From Vibrio navarrensis (GTDB taxonomy: Bacteria > Pseudomonadota > Gammaproteobacteria > Enterobacterales > Vibrionaceae): a DNA stretch of 64,000 bases. Both the position numbers and the translations under genes were made by a program. The notes below the pieces were generated by a model. The model was given only the letters and a program-made list of their open reading frames with translations, did not search any database and was not told the DNA's origin. Below are positions 1 through 9,379 of the stretch, in pieces (the stretch's first letter is position 1; the number at the start of each line of letters is the position of its first letter). The stretch covers positions 1,131,133-1,195,132 of the forward strand of contig NZ_JMCG01000002.1 in assembly GCF_000764325.1 (NCBI RefSeq), in the 5' to 3' direction.

Positions 1-474
1 GACGTTGTAATCTTCGTAGCCAAACTGACTAAAGAGATCGGGGGCGATGATCTCCAGTCCCATGGTGATGCCGCGCAACTGCAGCGCGATATAAGGCAAA
101 ATACCGACCACGGCAATCAAGGTGACCACCACCGCAATGCCCTGCGATTTGCCATAACGGGCAGCGATAAAGTCGGCGATGGAGGTAATGTGCTCTCGTT
201 TGGCGATCAGGATCAGCCGAGCAAGGATGCGCCATCCCAAGGTGAAGACCAAAATCGGCGCGATATAAATGGGTAAAAACGACCAAGGGTTGCTACTGGC
301 TTGGCCGACGGTGCCGTAAAACGTCCACGACGTACAATAAACTGCAATAGACAAGCTGTAGACCCACGGGCGCCAACGCGCCAGCCATTTTTTCTGTCTA
401 TCGCCATACCAAGCAATCAAAAACAAAATGCCCAGATATGCCAACGACACGGGAATCACAATCCATCCTTGCAT
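1..474 (-). CDS. crbS: CrbS-type sensor kinase, N-terminal part (partial)
   Basis: The reading frame starts at an ATG (474-472) and runs off the left edge, so only the first 158 residues are visible. They are hydrophobic and match the start of a sodium:solute symporter (SSSF) domain, with segments such as YSLSIAVYCTSWTFYGTVGQ, WSFLPIYIAPILVFTLGW and EHITSIADFIAARYGKSQG. This combination is typical of CrbS/CbrA-type histidine kinases, in which an SSSF membrane domain precedes PAS and kinase modules. In Vibrio, CrbS with the response regulator CrbR activates acs (acetate switch), and acs lies about 4 kb away here. The kinase part is outside the window, so a plain symporter is not excluded. The identification rests on the N-terminal sequence and the acs context. 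Confidence 0.72.
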   Translation of the reverse strand, partial: MQGWIVIPVSLAYLGILFLIAWYGDRQKKWLARWRPWVYSLSIAVYCTSWTFYGTVGQASSNPWSFLPIYIAPILVFTLGWRILARLILIAKREHITSIADFIAARYGKSQGIAVVVTLIAVVGILPYIALQLRGITMGLEIIAPDLFSQFGYEDYNV

Positions 475-491
475 GCGTCATCCTTCCTGAT

Positions 492-520
492 AAAAAACCT
501 CTCCGCTATGGGAGAGGTTT
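492..520 (-). terminator. Rho-independent terminator of the MFS gene
   Basis: The 10-bp inverted repeat AAACCTCTCC/GGAGAGGTTT (495-504 and 511-520) has a 6-nt loop. On the minus strand it is followed by a run of T. It lies just downstream of the MFS permease stop and upstream of crbS, so it probably ends the permease transcript. Confidence 0.8.
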
Positions 521-560
521 CATTTAACTAAGGATGAGAGCTCAACTCAATCTCTTCACA

Positions 561-1751
561 CTAATTCTGTGCTTTCGGCTCGGCTTTCGCCACATCAATC
601 ACATGCGGCTCTTCGCTGACTGGCGTCACTTTAACAAATAGCGCGATAAAGCCCATGGCCGCCATCACCCAGAACACATTCGCGCCCCACTGCTCAAAGC
701 CCCAACCACTTAACGCCGTCATGGCTGCGATAAAAGCGCCTAACGGCAGGGCATTGTAGAGTGCTTGCAGAGCGACCATTTTGTGCTCCGGTGAGTGTTG
801 AATGTATTGAATGGCCGCAATATGCGCCATGGCAAACGTCACGCCGTGCAGCAGTTGCACCAAAACCAGACCAAGCAGCAAGGTGGTGGAGGCGGTGATC
901 CCCCAGCGCAACATCACGCCAATCGAAGCGGCGACAAACAGCGCACGCAGCGACCAACCTGCAAACAGACGCTTACTCAGAGCAAACACCGCCACTTCGG
1001 CCACCACCCCTAAGCTCCACAGATAGCCAATGATCTCTTCGGAATGGCCCGCCTGCTTCCAGTAAATGGCGCTAAAGCTGTAGTAAGCCGCGTGGCTCCC
1101 TTGAATTAGCGCCGCCAACAGCAAAAAGGTCACAACGGGTTTGTCGGTGAGTAACTCAGTTAGCTTTGGCCGCTGGGTGTGATGCTCTTGGCGTGTAACT
1201 GGCATCAGCGTTGGTTTGCGTAAGCTGAACAATAGCGAAACAAACACCCCAGCCAACGCGGTGTAAAGGATCATGTCGCTGCCGTAGAGCGCAATCAAAT
1301 ACCCCACCACGGTCGAGCCCGCAATAAACGCGATGGATCCCCACAAGCGCGTGCGGCCGTAATCAAGCATTTTTAAGCGGGCGTAGTAGTTGGCGAGCGC
1401 ATCAGAGAGCGGCACCGCCGGGCCACAACAGAGGTTGAACAACACAGTCGCCAGCGCCATCAACCAGAAATTACCGCCAGTAAAAAAGTGAAACGCGACA
1501 AAAATTAGCGCGGCGAAACTGAGCCAGCGTAACGCTGGCATGATGTGTTCGGCGCGATGCACGCGTGGTGTGATCACCATATTCGCCACACAACGCGTTG
1601 CTAAACCAATCCCCACCAGCAAGCCGATATCGGTGGAAGAGACGCCCTGCTCCTTAAACCACAACGACCAAAATGGCAGATAAACACCGTAAGCAAAAAA
1701 GAAGCCGAGGAAATATTGAGAAATCCAGCCATAAGGGGATGGGGTAAACAT
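561..1751 (-). CDS. HcaT-like MFS permease (3-phenylpropionate transporter family)
   Basis: This is a 396-residue major facilitator superfamily permease of the inner membrane with about 12 hydrophobic segments. It resembles E. coli HcaT along its length: an N-terminal FFFAYGVYLPFWSLWFKEQG, a central GSHAAYYSFSAIYWKQAGHS and SLGVVAEVAVFALSKRLF, and a histidine-bearing LLHGVTFAMAHIAAIQYI. An upstream in-frame TTG at 1769 exists, but the ATG at 1751 is preceded by AGGA at 8-nt spacing and starts MFTPSPYGW, which fits the family. HcaT-like proteins are annotated as phenylpropionate transporters. No aromatic catabolic genes are nearby, so the true substrate is unknown. It sits between crbS and the acs group and has its own terminator. 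Confidence 0.8.
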   Translation of the reverse strand: MFTPSPYGWISQYFLGFFFAYGVYLPFWSLWFKEQGVSSTDIGLLVGIGLATRCVANMVITPRVHRAEHIMPALRWLSFAALIFVAFHFFTGGNFWLMALATVLFNLCCGPAVPLSDALANYYARLKMLDYGRTRLWGSIAFIAGSTVVGYLIALYGSDMILYTALAGVFVSLLFSLRKPTLMPVTRQEHHTQRPKLTELLTDKPVVTFLLLAALIQGSHAAYYSFSAIYWKQAGHSEEIIGYLWSLGVVAEVAVFALSKRLFAGWSLRALFVAASIGVMLRWGITASTTLLLGLVLVQLLHGVTFAMAHIAAIQYIQHSPEHKMVALQALYNALPLGAFIAAMTALSGWGFEQWGANVFWVMAAMGFIALFVKVTPVSEEPHVIDVAKAEPKAQN

Positions 1752-1944
1752 AGTGATAATCCTGAACAATAGCAGTTAAAGAACTGAGTGCGCTGCATTA
1801 TGACTGGGTATGCACAAGAGAAAAAGGGAATTATCAGCAACCCACCGTTTCCCCGATCGCACCAAAGGATTAGACCAAAGTCGTCTGGAGAGTCAGTGTA
1901 AATTTGTCAGACTTACTCTATGCCGCGTGACGATAGAGTGCCCC

Positions 1945-3771
1945 ATGCCTGATAAATTTAATATGCAATCTCCACCGTTTGACCGCCTGAGTGAAGGACA
2001 GCAAGCCCTGCTGCGCTCGTCACTGGATGTCGCCTACTATCGAACCCGCGACATTGTTCTGCCTGCTGGGCAGCCGAGCGATTATCTGCACATTCTCATC
2101 AAAGGTGCGGTTGAAGAGCGCTCCGCCGATCATCAGGAAGTGTTTGCCCACTACGCCAACGACGATATGTTTGACGTCCGCGCCCTGTTTGAAGCAACGG
2201 TACGCCACCACTACGTCGCGCTAGAAGATACCCTCTCCTACCTACTGCCCAAAGCGCTGTTTCTGGAACTTTATAATGAGAATGGCCAGTTCGCGGCCTA
2301 CTTCGACAACAACCTCGCCAAACGGCAAGAGTTGATTGAAGCAGCGCAGCAGCAGCAAAACTTGGCCGAGTTTATTCTCACCAAAGTCGACAAGGCGATT
2401 TACCACCCGGCGATGATTCTTCCGCCCGAGATGCCGATCAATCAAGTCACCAAAACCTTGAAGGAAAACGGCATCGACGCCGCGCTGGTCAAACTGCATG
2501 ACGATGACCCTCGCTGCCTCAAACAGCCTTCCGCCCACCCGTATGCCATCGTCACCCGCACCAACATGCTCCATTCGGTGATGCTGGAAGACAAACCGCT
2601 CGATACTCCGGTAGGCGAGATTGCCACCTTCCCGGTTTGCCATGTGGATAATGGCGACTTTTTGTTTAACGCCATGATCACCATGACGCGCAACCGCATG
2701 AAACGGCTGATGGTGTGCGACGGTCACCAAGCGGTTGGCATGCTCGACATGACGCAGATCCTCAGCGCCTTCTCCACCCATTCTCACGTGCTGACCTTAA
2801 GCATCGCCCGAGCGTCGAGCGTCGAAGAGTTGGCACTGGCGTCGAACAAACAGCGCCAACTGGTCGAAAGCTTGCTGAAAAACGGCATTCGCACGCGCTT
2901 TATCATGGAGCTGATCTCGGCGGTCAACGAGCAGATTATTGAGAAAGCGTTTGAGCTAGTCGTGCCTCCGGCGCTACATGACCACTGCTGTCTGATCGTG
3001 CTCGGCTCTGAAGGTCGAGGCGAGCAAATCCTCAAGACCGACCAAGATAACGCACTGATCCTCAAAGACGGGCTGGAATGGCAGTTGTGCAGCGAGGTGA
3101 TGCAGCAGCTCACTCATACTCTGCAGCAACTTGGCTACCCACTTTGCCCGGGCAATGTCATGGTCAACAATCCGAAGTGGGTGCGCAGCCAAACACAGTG
3201 GAAAAAAACCTTGGCGGACTGGGTAAAAGCCGCCAAATCGGAACAAGTCATGGACATCGCGATCATGGCCGATGCCCACGCTGTTGCCGGCAACAAGAGC
3301 CTACTGGCGCCAGTGAAAGCGCACTTGTGTCAATTGATGGCCGATCAAGAGCTGATCCTCACCGAATTCACCCGTCCTGCGCTGAGTTTTTCCGTGCCGC
3401 TGACGCTATTTGGCAATGTTAAAGCCGATAAATCAGGGCTCGACATCAAACAAGGTGGCATTTTCCCGATTGTGCACGGCATTCGCGCTCTAACGCTGGA
3501 ATACGCCTTGAGCGAAAACAACACCTTCGACCGCATTGAAGCCTTGGTCAAACGCAAAGTGCTTGAGCAAACCACCGCCGATAACCTCAGCGAAGCATTG
3601 AAGCTGTTTTTTAAATTGCGTCTTGCTCAGCAGTTGTCCGAGCAGCACAGCAACAACAAAATCAGTTTGAAACTGCTCGATCGCACCGAGCGCGATTTGC
3701 TGCGCCACAGTTTACACGTGGTGAAAAAGTTTAAGCAGTGGCTGGGTTATCACTATCAAATCAAAGATTAA
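1945..3771 (+). CDS. cNMP-binding / CBS-pair / DUF294 nucleotidyltransferase-like protein
   Basis: This 608-residue cytoplasmic protein has three modules. An N-terminal cyclic-nucleotide-binding fold covers roughly residues 15-130 (RDIVLPAGQPSDYLHILIKG). A pair of CBS domains covers about 150-275. A DUF294 nucleotidyltransferase domain from about 290 carries the motif GSEGRGEQILKTDQDNALI, which resembles the metal-binding GS...D.D core of GlnD-type transferases. A C-terminal DUF294_C region follows. I placed the start at ATG 1945 (MPDKFNM) because the upstream in-frame extension is not family-like. The ribosome-binding site is weak. The gene is followed at 39 bp by an exonuclease gene and then acs, an arrangement common in Vibrio. 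The biochemical role is not established; sensing of a nucleotide by the cNMP and CBS parts is inferred. Confidence 0.82.
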   Translation: MPDKFNMQSPPFDRLSEGQQALLRSSLDVAYYRTRDIVLPAGQPSDYLHILIKGAVEERSADHQEVFAHYANDDMFDVRALFEATVRHHYVALEDTLSYLLPKALFLELYNENGQFAAYFDNNLAKRQELIEAAQQQQNLAEFILTKVDKAIYHPAMILPPEMPINQVTKTLKENGIDAALVKLHDDDPRCLKQPSAHPYAIVTRTNMLHSVMLEDKPLDTPVGEIATFPVCHVDNGDFLFNAMITMTRNRMKRLMVCDGHQAVGMLDMTQILSAFSTHSHVLTLSIARASSVEELALASNKQRQLVESLLKNGIRTRFIMELISAVNEQIIEKAFELVVPPALHDHCCLIVLGSEGRGEQILKTDQDNALILKDGLEWQLCSEVMQQLTHTLQQLGYPLCPGNVMVNNPKWVRSQTQWKKTLADWVKAAKSEQVMDIAIMADAHAVAGNKSLLAPVKAHLCQLMADQELILTEFTRPALSFSVPLTLFGNVKADKSGLDIKQGGIFPIVHGIRALTLEYALSENNTFDRIEALVKRKVLEQTTADNLSEALKLFFKLRLAQQLSEQHSNNKISLKLLDRTERDLLRHSLHVVKKFKQWLGYHYQIKD

Positions 3772-3810
3772 CCACGTGAGGCGTTACGCCAAACGTATTA
3801 GGAAGCGCGC

Positions 3811-4446
3811 ATGAATTGGTTGCAACGCAAATACTGGCACTACAAACTGACAGGCTCGCCCTATCAGTCGCTGTTTAGCGCGCCCGATAGCCGTGAGTTT
3901 GTCTCTCTGGATTGCGAAACCACCAGCTTAGACCCGAAGCGAGCTGAGCTGGTCACCATTGCCGCGACGCGCATTGTCGACAACCGTATTCTCACCAGTC
4001 AGCCGTTTGAAGTACGGCTGCGCGCGCCGCAATCGCTCGACTCGGGTTCAGTGAGAATCCACAAAATTCGCCATCAGGATCTGGTCGATGGTATTAGCGA
4101 GCGCGAAGCCATCACGCGGCTACTCGACTTTATCGGCAACCGCCCTTTAGTCGGTTACCACATCCGTTATGATAAGAAGATCTTAGACCTCGCCTGCCAG
4201 CGTCACTTGGGCTTTCCGCTGCCTAATCCGTTGGTTGAAGTTAGCCAGATCTACCATGACAAACTGGAAAAGCACCTGCCCAATGGCTACTTTGACCTCA
4301 GTTTGGATGCCATCTGCAAGCATCTGGACTTGCCTCTCCAAGACAAGCATGACGCGCTGCAAGATGCCTTTTCGGCGGCGTTGATCTTTGTGCGTTTAAC
4401 CCATGGCGATCTGCCCAGCTTCTCTTCCTCTTACCTCTCCCCGTAA
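3811..4446 (+). CDS. 3'-5' exonuclease, DnaQ/DEDDh family
   Basis: This 211-residue protein has the RNase T/DnaQ exonuclease fold. ExoI is FVSLDCETTSLDP (metal-binding D and E), ExoII is within RPLVGYHIRYDKKIL, and ExoIII is HDALQDAFSAA, supplying the H and D of the DEDDh class. It is often annotated as the DNA polymerase III epsilon subunit, but it has no C-terminal clamp-binding or alpha-binding extension, and true dnaQ in Vibrio lies elsewhere. It is better called a stand-alone 3'-5' exonuclease. It follows the DUF294 gene at 39 bp, so the two are probably co-transcribed. The substrate (DNA or RNA) cannot be read from the sequence. Confidence 0.82.
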   Translation: MNWLQRKYWHYKLTGSPYQSLFSAPDSREFVSLDCETTSLDPKRAELVTIAATRIVDNRILTSQPFEVRLRAPQSLDSGSVRIHKIRHQDLVDGISEREAITRLLDFIGNRPLVGYHIRYDKKILDLACQRHLGFPLPNPLVEVSQIYHDKLEKHLPNGYFDLSLDAICKHLDLPLQDKHDALQDAFSAALIFVRLTHGDLPSFSSSYLSP

Positions 4447-4649
4447 GTTTGATGCAACGCATACATTCTTAATTTACTCATTTATAAGCAAAATACGCCT
4501 TTATCCTAAAGTCTAATTGTCGAAATCGTCGCAGTGATTAACAGTTATAGGCAAGTCGAAAGACACCACGGATTTCCGTTCGCGTTCAGTTGCACACTCA
4601 ATCACAAGTAGCCCTGTTCACGAAAGTTGAAGGCACAAGGAGAGAAACA

Positions 4650-6602
4650 ATGAGTGAAGCCCACATTTATCCGGTTAAAGAGAACATTAAAACTCACACC
4701 CACGCGGATAATGAGACCTATCTTGCGATGTACCAACAATCTGTCAGCGATCCAGAGGGCTTCTGGAGCGAACACGGCAAAATCGTTGATTGGATCAAGC
4801 CTTTTACCAAGGTCAAACAGACCTCTTTTGACACGGGCCACGTTGATATTCGCTGGTTTGAAGATGGCACACTGAACGTTTCCGCTAACTGTATTGACCG
4901 CCATCTGGCCAAGCGCGGTGATGAAGTGGCAATTATCTGGGAAGGTGACAACCCAGCCGAAGACAAAACTCTGACTTACAAACAACTGCACCAAGAAGTA
5001 TGTCGTTTCTCGAACGCACTGAAAGAGCAAGGCGTGCGCAAAGGTGACGTGGTGTGTCTCTACATGCCTATGGTGCCGGAAGCGGCGGTGGCGATGCTGG
5101 CGTGTACCCGTATCGGCGCCGTGCATACCATCGTCTTTGGCGGCTTCTCACCTGAAGCGCTGGCGGGCCGTATCATCGACTCTGATGCCAAGGTGGTGAT
5201 TACCGCTGACGAAGGCGTTCGTGGCGGCCGTGCCGTGCCGCTGAAAAAGAACGTGGACGAAGCACTGACCAACCCTGAAGTGAAAACCATCAGCAAAGTG
5301 ATGGTGTTGAAACGCACCGGTGGCAATGTCGATTGGCATGAACACCGTGACGTTTGGTGGCATGAGGCGACGGCAACAGTCTCGGACGTTTGTCCACCAG
5401 AAGAGATGAAAGCCGAAGATCCCCTGTTTATCCTTTACACTTCAGGCTCCACAGGTAAACCGAAAGGGGTGCTGCATACCACGGGCGGCTACTTGGTGTA
5501 TGCGACCATGACGTTTAAATATGTCTTTGACTATCAGCCTGGTGAGGTGTTCTGGTGTACCGCTGACGTGGGCTGGATCACCGGACACACCTATCTGGTC
5601 TACGGACCACTGTCCAACGGAGCGAAAACCATTCTGTTTGAAGGTGTGCCAAACTACCCGAAAACCAGCCGCATGAGCGAAGTGGTCGACAAGCACCAAG
5701 TCAATATTCTTTATACTGCGCCAACGGCAATTCGCGCGCTGATGGCCAAAGGCAATGAAGCGGTTGAAGGAACCGAGCGCAGCAGCTTGCGCATTATGGG
5801 CTCAGTCGGTGAACCGATTAACCCAGAAGCGTGGGAGTGGTACTACAAAACCATCGGCAATGAAAAATCGCCGATTGTCGATACTTGGTGGCAAACCGAA
5901 ACCGGTGGCATTTTGATCACGCCACTACCGGGCGCAACCGCGCTCAAACCGGGCTCGGCGACTCGTCCATTCTTCGGCGTGCAGCCTGCACTGGTGGATA
6001 ACATCGGCAATGTGATTGAAGATCAAGCAGCAGAAGGTAACCTCGTCATCCTCGACTCTTGGCCCGGTCAAATGCGCACGGTTTACGGTGACCACGAACG
6101 CTTTGAGCAGACCTATTTCTCCACCTTCCGTGGCATGTATTTCACGGGTGACGGTGCGCGTCGCGACGAAGATGGTTACTACTGGATCACAGGCCGCGTG
6201 GACGATGTACTGAACGTCTCCGGTCACCGTATGGGCACTGCCGAGATCGAATCGGCGCTAGTGGCACATCCGAAGATTGCCGAGGCGGCGATTGTCGGCA
6301 TTCCGCACGACATCAAAGGTCAGGCGATTTACGCCTACGTGACGCTCAACGCTGGGGAATACCCATCGGCTGAGCTGCACAAAGAGGTGAAAGACTGGGT
6401 ACGTAAAGAGATCGGCCCGATTGCCACGCCAGATGTGCTGCATTGGACCGATGCGCTACCGAAAACGCGTTCAGGCAAGATCATGCGCCGCATTCTTCGT
6501 AAGATCGCCACTGGTGACACCAGCAACTTGGGTGATACCTCAACGCTGGCCGATCCAAGTGTAGTCGACAAGCTGATTGCCGAAAAAGCCGAACTGGCCT
6601 AA
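4650..6602 (+). CDS. acs: Acetyl-CoA synthetase
   Basis: AMP-forming acetate:CoA ligase of 650 residues, which turns acetate, ATP and CoA into acetyl-CoA for acetate scavenging. Visible landmarks are the adenylation core [37 protein letters not shown], the hinge region [20 protein letters not shown], and the C-terminal [17 protein letters not shown], whose lysine is the conserved acetylation-regulated residue. An in-frame ATG exists at 4590, but the ATG at 4650 is preceded by AAGGAGAGAAACA and begins MSEAHIYP as in other Vibrio Acs proteins. Family knowledge says transcription depends on CrbS/CrbR, and crbS is at the left edge of the window. The 203-bp upstream gap probably holds the promoter. 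A strong terminator follows. Confidence 0.97.
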   Translation: MSEAHIYPVKENIKTHTHADNETYLAMYQQSVSDPEGFWSEHGKIVDWIKPFTKVKQTSFDTGHVDIRWFEDGTLNVSANCIDRHLAKRGDEVAIIWEGDNPAEDKTLTYKQLHQEVCRFSNALKEQGVRKGDVVCLYMPMVPEAAVAMLACTRIGAVHTIVFGGFSPEALAGRIIDSDAKVVITADEGVRGGRAVPLKKNVDEALTNPEVKTISKVMVLKRTGGNVDWHEHRDVWWHEATATVSDVCPPEEMKAEDPLFILYTSGSTGKPKGVLHTTGGYLVYATMTFKYVFDYQPGEVFWCTADVGWITGHTYLVYGPLSNGAKTILFEGVPNYPKTSRMSEVVDKHQVNILYTAPTAIRALMAKGNEAVEGTERSSLRIMGSVGEPINPEAWEWYYKTIGNEKSPIVDTWWQTETGGILITPLPGATALKPGSATRPFFGVQPALVDNIGNVIEDQAAEGNLVILDSWPGQMRTVYGDHERFEQTYFSTFRGMYFTGDGARRDEDGYYWITGRVDDVLNVSGHRMGTAEIESALVAHPKIAEAAIVGIPHDIKGQAIYAYVTLNAGEYPSAELHKEVKDWVRKEIGPIATPDVLHWTDALPKTRSGKIMRRILRKIATGDTSNLGDTSTLADPSVVDKLIAEKAELA

Positions 6603-6653
6603 TTCTGAGCAGCGAATATAACGCTGCCACAATAAGAGACCTGCGCTAACCAC

Positions 6654-6682
6654 AAAGGCGTGCTTCATTGAAGCACGCCTTT
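6654..6682. terminator. Bidirectional terminator between acs and the OYE gene
   Basis: A perfect 13-bp inverted repeat, AAAGGCGTGCTTC/GAAGCACGCCTTT with a 3-nt loop, lies between the convergent acs and OYE genes. A and T runs flank it on both strands, so it can end both transcripts. Confidence 0.85.
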
Positions 6683-6731
6683 GCATTTTGGCTGTTTTAG
6701 GAGCACGCGATTACTTTAGGATCACGGAATG

Positions 6732-7775
6732 TTAGACCAGCTCCGCCAGCATACTTTCATCATACGCCGTTAGCGTTTCACCGCTGCGTACTTTTGCCAC
6801 GTAATCTGGGTTAGCGATGAACGGGCGACCAATCGCCAGCAGTTCAAATAGCCCTTGCTCAATCGCTGACGCACCGGACTGCGCGCTGAAACCACCCGCC
6901 GCCATCAAGGTTTTTGAGTAGTGCTGGCGCATGTACTCCGACACTTTACCGCCTAAGTGCTCAAACTCCACGCTGTCGTCAAACATCCCTTCATGCAGAT
7001 ACGCCAACTGACGCGTTTCCAACTCGGCCAACAAGTAGTCAAACACGGCTCGGTCACGCGCATCCGGTTTGATGTGTGCGTAGGCTCCCGGTGACAAACG
7101 CAGACCAGTGCGATGCCCACCAATGCGTTCAATAATGGCGTCAATCACCGCCAGAGGAAAACGCGCCATGTTTTCTGGCGTTTGACCAAACTCATCATCA
7201 CGCAAGTTAGTGTCATAGTGTAGGAACTGATCAAGCAGATAGCCGTTCGCACCGTGGATTTCCACCCCATCAAAACCCGCCACGATGGCGTTTTCTGCGG
7301 CACTGGCGTAATCCTCGATCAACTGTTCGATCTCTTCTTTACTCGCGGCTTTTGGCAAGGTGTAGGTCAGATCGCGACGACGCGGCACCGTTCCTTCGTA
7401 AGCCACCGCCGACGGTGCAAGCACATACTCACCCGCAAAAAAGGCAGGATGCGCCACACGGCCAGTATGCCAAAGCTGAGCAAAAATCTTACCGCCACGC
7501 GCATGTACAGCCTCTGTCACTTTCTTCCAGCCAGCAATTTGCGCATCGCTGAACAACCCCGGAGTATTGGGGTAACCCTGACCGTCCGGGCGAATGATCG
7601 TCGCTTCCGAAATAATCAACCCCGCTTCAGCGCGGCGAGCATAGTAAGCGGCCATTTCATCTGTCGGTACAAGTCCCTCTCCTGCCATACAGCGCGTCAG
7701 TGGCGCCATCACAATGCGGTTATTCAGGGTAAGGTGTTCATTTAAAACGTAAGGTTTGAAGAGTAAATCCGTCAT
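6732..7775 (-). CDS. Old Yellow Enzyme family alkene reductase (NemA-like)
   Basis: This is a 347-residue FMN-dependent NAD(P)H oxidoreductase of the OYE family. Motifs include NRIVMAPLTRC near the N terminus, KIFAQLWHTGRVAHP, and the substrate/FMN segment DGVEIHGANGYLLDQFLHYD followed by NLRDDEFG. Such enzymes reduce activated C=C bonds of enals, enones, maleimides and nitro compounds, and in E. coli the NemA homologue works with the TetR-type repressor NemR. Here too a TetR-family gene is divergently transcribed across a 143-bp gap containing two palindromes. This suggests induction by electrophiles relieved from repression, which is an inference from the layout. The start is the ATG at 7775 (MTDLLFKPYVL). 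Confidence 0.9.
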   Translation of the reverse strand: MTDLLFKPYVLNEHLTLNNRIVMAPLTRCMAGEGLVPTDEMAAYYARRAEAGLIISEATIIRPDGQGYPNTPGLFSDAQIAGWKKVTEAVHARGGKIFAQLWHTGRVAHPAFFAGEYVLAPSAVAYEGTVPRRRDLTYTLPKAASKEEIEQLIEDYASAAENAIVAGFDGVEIHGANGYLLDQFLHYDTNLRDDEFGQTPENMARFPLAVIDAIIERIGGHRTGLRLSPGAYAHIKPDARDRAVFDYLLAELETRQLAYLHEGMFDDSVEFEHLGGKVSEYMRQHYSKTLMAAGGFSAQSGASAIEQGLFELLAIGRPFIANPDYVAKVRSGETLTAYDESMLAELV

Positions 7776-7820
7776 CGGGCCATCCTACTGTCGAGTGAAG
7801 TTCGCTATGCTAGATCATTT

Positions 7821-7860
7821 TTGAACAATCATTCAAGATATATTTTGAACGAACGTTCAA
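7821..7860. promoter_or_regulatory. Twin TetR-type operator candidates
   Basis: Two palindromes share the pattern TTGAA-N6-TTCAA: TTGAACAATCATTCAA (7821-7836) and TTGAACGAACGTTCAA (7845-7860). Their centres are 24 bp apart, and both lie between the divergent OYE and TetR genes. The second is near perfect (TTGAACG-AA-CGTTCAA). They are the obvious binding sites for the adjacent TetR-family protein; the binding itself is inferred. Confidence 0.68.
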
Positions 7861-7918
7861 GAATTTTTGTCACCTTGCGATTTTGCGCGTAGAATGCGGC
7901 GAAAACCCAAATGAGAGA

Positions 7919-8503
7919 ATGTGTGTGCGCGTAGCTGAATTTGACCGACAACAGGTGTTGCGATCCGCGATGTATGAATTTATGTCGAAAGGATTCAATA
8001 AGACCAGTATGCAAGATTTGAAAAAAGCCACTGGCCTGCATCCGGGTTCCATCTATTGTGCGTTTGAAAATAAACGCGGCTTACTGCTGGCGGCTTTGGC
8101 CCACTATGCCGAGGAACGCGTGCAAGAGTTCAATGCGATTTTTGCCGCCCAGACCAACGTCATGGACGGACTGCAAAGCTACTTTGCCATGGTGGTTGAC
8201 GAGTGTGCCAGCGAGGAGATCAAAGATTGCCTGCTGCAAAAAGCACTGAGTGAGTTGTCCAAACAAGACGATGAAGTGGAACAAATGATTCGCGACACCC
8301 TCAACGCTTGGAAACTTGGCCTGCTCGCCCAACTGTGTCAAGCGCAGCAAAACGGGGAGATCAGCGCCGAGGCCGACTGCGCTTTTCTCGCCGACTATCT
8401 GGTGATGGGCATTTATGGCTTGCGCACTTTTGCTCACACCAAACCAGAAAAAACCTTGCTGAGTAAAATGGCGCAGCAACTGCTTTGCACGCTACACGCT
8501 TAA
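7919..8503 (+). CDS. TetR/AcrR-family transcriptional regulator
   Basis: This 194-residue DNA-binding repressor has an N-terminal helix-turn-helix: VLRSAMYEFMSKGFNKTSMQ, then DLKKATGLHPGSIYCAFENK with the recognition helix near residues 33-45. A variable all-helical ligand domain follows. I chose the ATG at 7919; a GTG at 7925 would give MRVAEFDRQQ and is nearly as plausible. It is divergent from the OYE reductase with twin palindromes between, so it likely represses the reductase and itself. Five cysteines are present (including CASEEIKDC and the C-terminal LLCTLHA), which could sense electrophiles as in NemR. That sensing role is speculation. Confidence 0.85.
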   Translation: MCVRVAEFDRQQVLRSAMYEFMSKGFNKTSMQDLKKATGLHPGSIYCAFENKRGLLLAALAHYAEERVQEFNAIFAAQTNVMDGLQSYFAMVVDECASEEIKDCLLQKALSELSKQDDEVEQMIRDTLNAWKLGLLAQLCQAQQNGEISAEADCAFLADYLVMGIYGLRTFAHTKPEKTLLSKMAQQLLCTLHA

Positions 8504-8869
8504 CACTTCACTCTTCCCAATCCAAACTCTGCCAGTCCATGAGCGCCCTTCTCCCTCGGCGCTCATCTAGCCGGTTTCCTCCTAATGCCAAGTGATTGTT
8601 TTTCCGCCGGCTCACCGACATTGGCTAAAAACCGCACTGAACCACACCACATACCGCGTTTCAGCGGCGATTTTTTGTTAACCCGGTTACAGAAATCCAA
8701 GTTCAACTCGGGAGATTAGACCAGTAATTTGCTGCTAATTGCTATGAATTAGCTATAATCTTGGGCAATCTTGAAAAATTGGCACAGATTTGACAGAAAA
8801 ACCGTGCCGATTTCTCCTGTTTTTGGGAATATGCTGGTTTCACTCACGATAAAGAAAGATAGCGCCAAC
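8504..8869. other. tetR-aroQ intergenic region with hairpin and aroQ promoter candidate
   Basis: This 366-bp stretch has no gene. A 9-bp stem ATGAGCGCC/GGCGCTCAT (8539-8547 and 8558-8566) may end the tetR transcript, although its T run is poor. A good -10, TATAAT (8754-8759), with TTGCTG 19 bp upstream, is a plausible promoter for aroQ-accB-accC. An in-frame ORF extension of aroQ into this region (from 8771) is not family-like. Confidence 0.45.
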
Positions 8870-9319
8870 ATGTCAGCAAAGTTACGAGTTCTGGTCTTAA
8901 ACGGCCCAAATCTTAACCTACTTGGTTTACGCGAGCCTGCCCACTACGGTGCGCAGACGCTATCGCAGATCGTCGAAAACTTGATGACATTGGCGAAACA
9001 AGCCGATATTGAGCTTGAACATCTGCAATCGAATCGTGAGTACGAGCTGATCGAAGCCATTCACGCCGCACACGGCAAAGTGGACTTCATCATCATTAAT
9101 CCGGCGGCATTTACCCATACCAGTGTCGCGCTAAGAGACGCTCTACTCGGTGTCGCGATTCCTTATATTGAAGTGCACCTGTCTAACGTGCATGCCCGTG
9201 AACCCTTCCGTCATCACTCCTATTTGTCGGACAAAGCGGTTGGCGTGATCTGCGGTTTAGGCGCACAAGGTTATGAATTTGCTCTGTCGGCAGCGATTGC
9301 TAAGCTGCGGGCAAAGTAA
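8870..9319 (+). CDS. aroQ: 3-dehydroquinate dehydratase, type II
   Basis: This 149-residue type II dehydroquinase catalyses the third step of the shikimate pathway and normally forms dodecamers. Visible motifs are the N-terminal [20 protein letters not shown] with the catalytic Tyr on the flexible lid, [39 protein letters not shown], and the late [19 protein letters not shown] containing the catalytic His and substrate-binding residues. The start is ATG 8870 ([11 protein letters not shown]). The preceding purine-rich stretch is only a moderate ribosome-binding site. It lies 60 bp upstream of accB, a gene order conserved in many gamma-proteobacteria. Confidence 0.96.
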   Translation: MSAKLRVLVLNGPNLNLLGLREPAHYGAQTLSQIVENLMTLAKQADIELEHLQSNREYELIEAIHAAHGKVDFIIINPAAFTHTSVALRDALLGVAIPYIEVHLSNVHAREPFRHHSYLSDKAVGVICGLGAQGYEFALSAAIAKLRAK

Positions 9320-9379
9320 CCCAAACACTCTGCAGCCCTTGGCGGCTGTCTTACTCACAAGATAAAAGAGAAAGATAAG

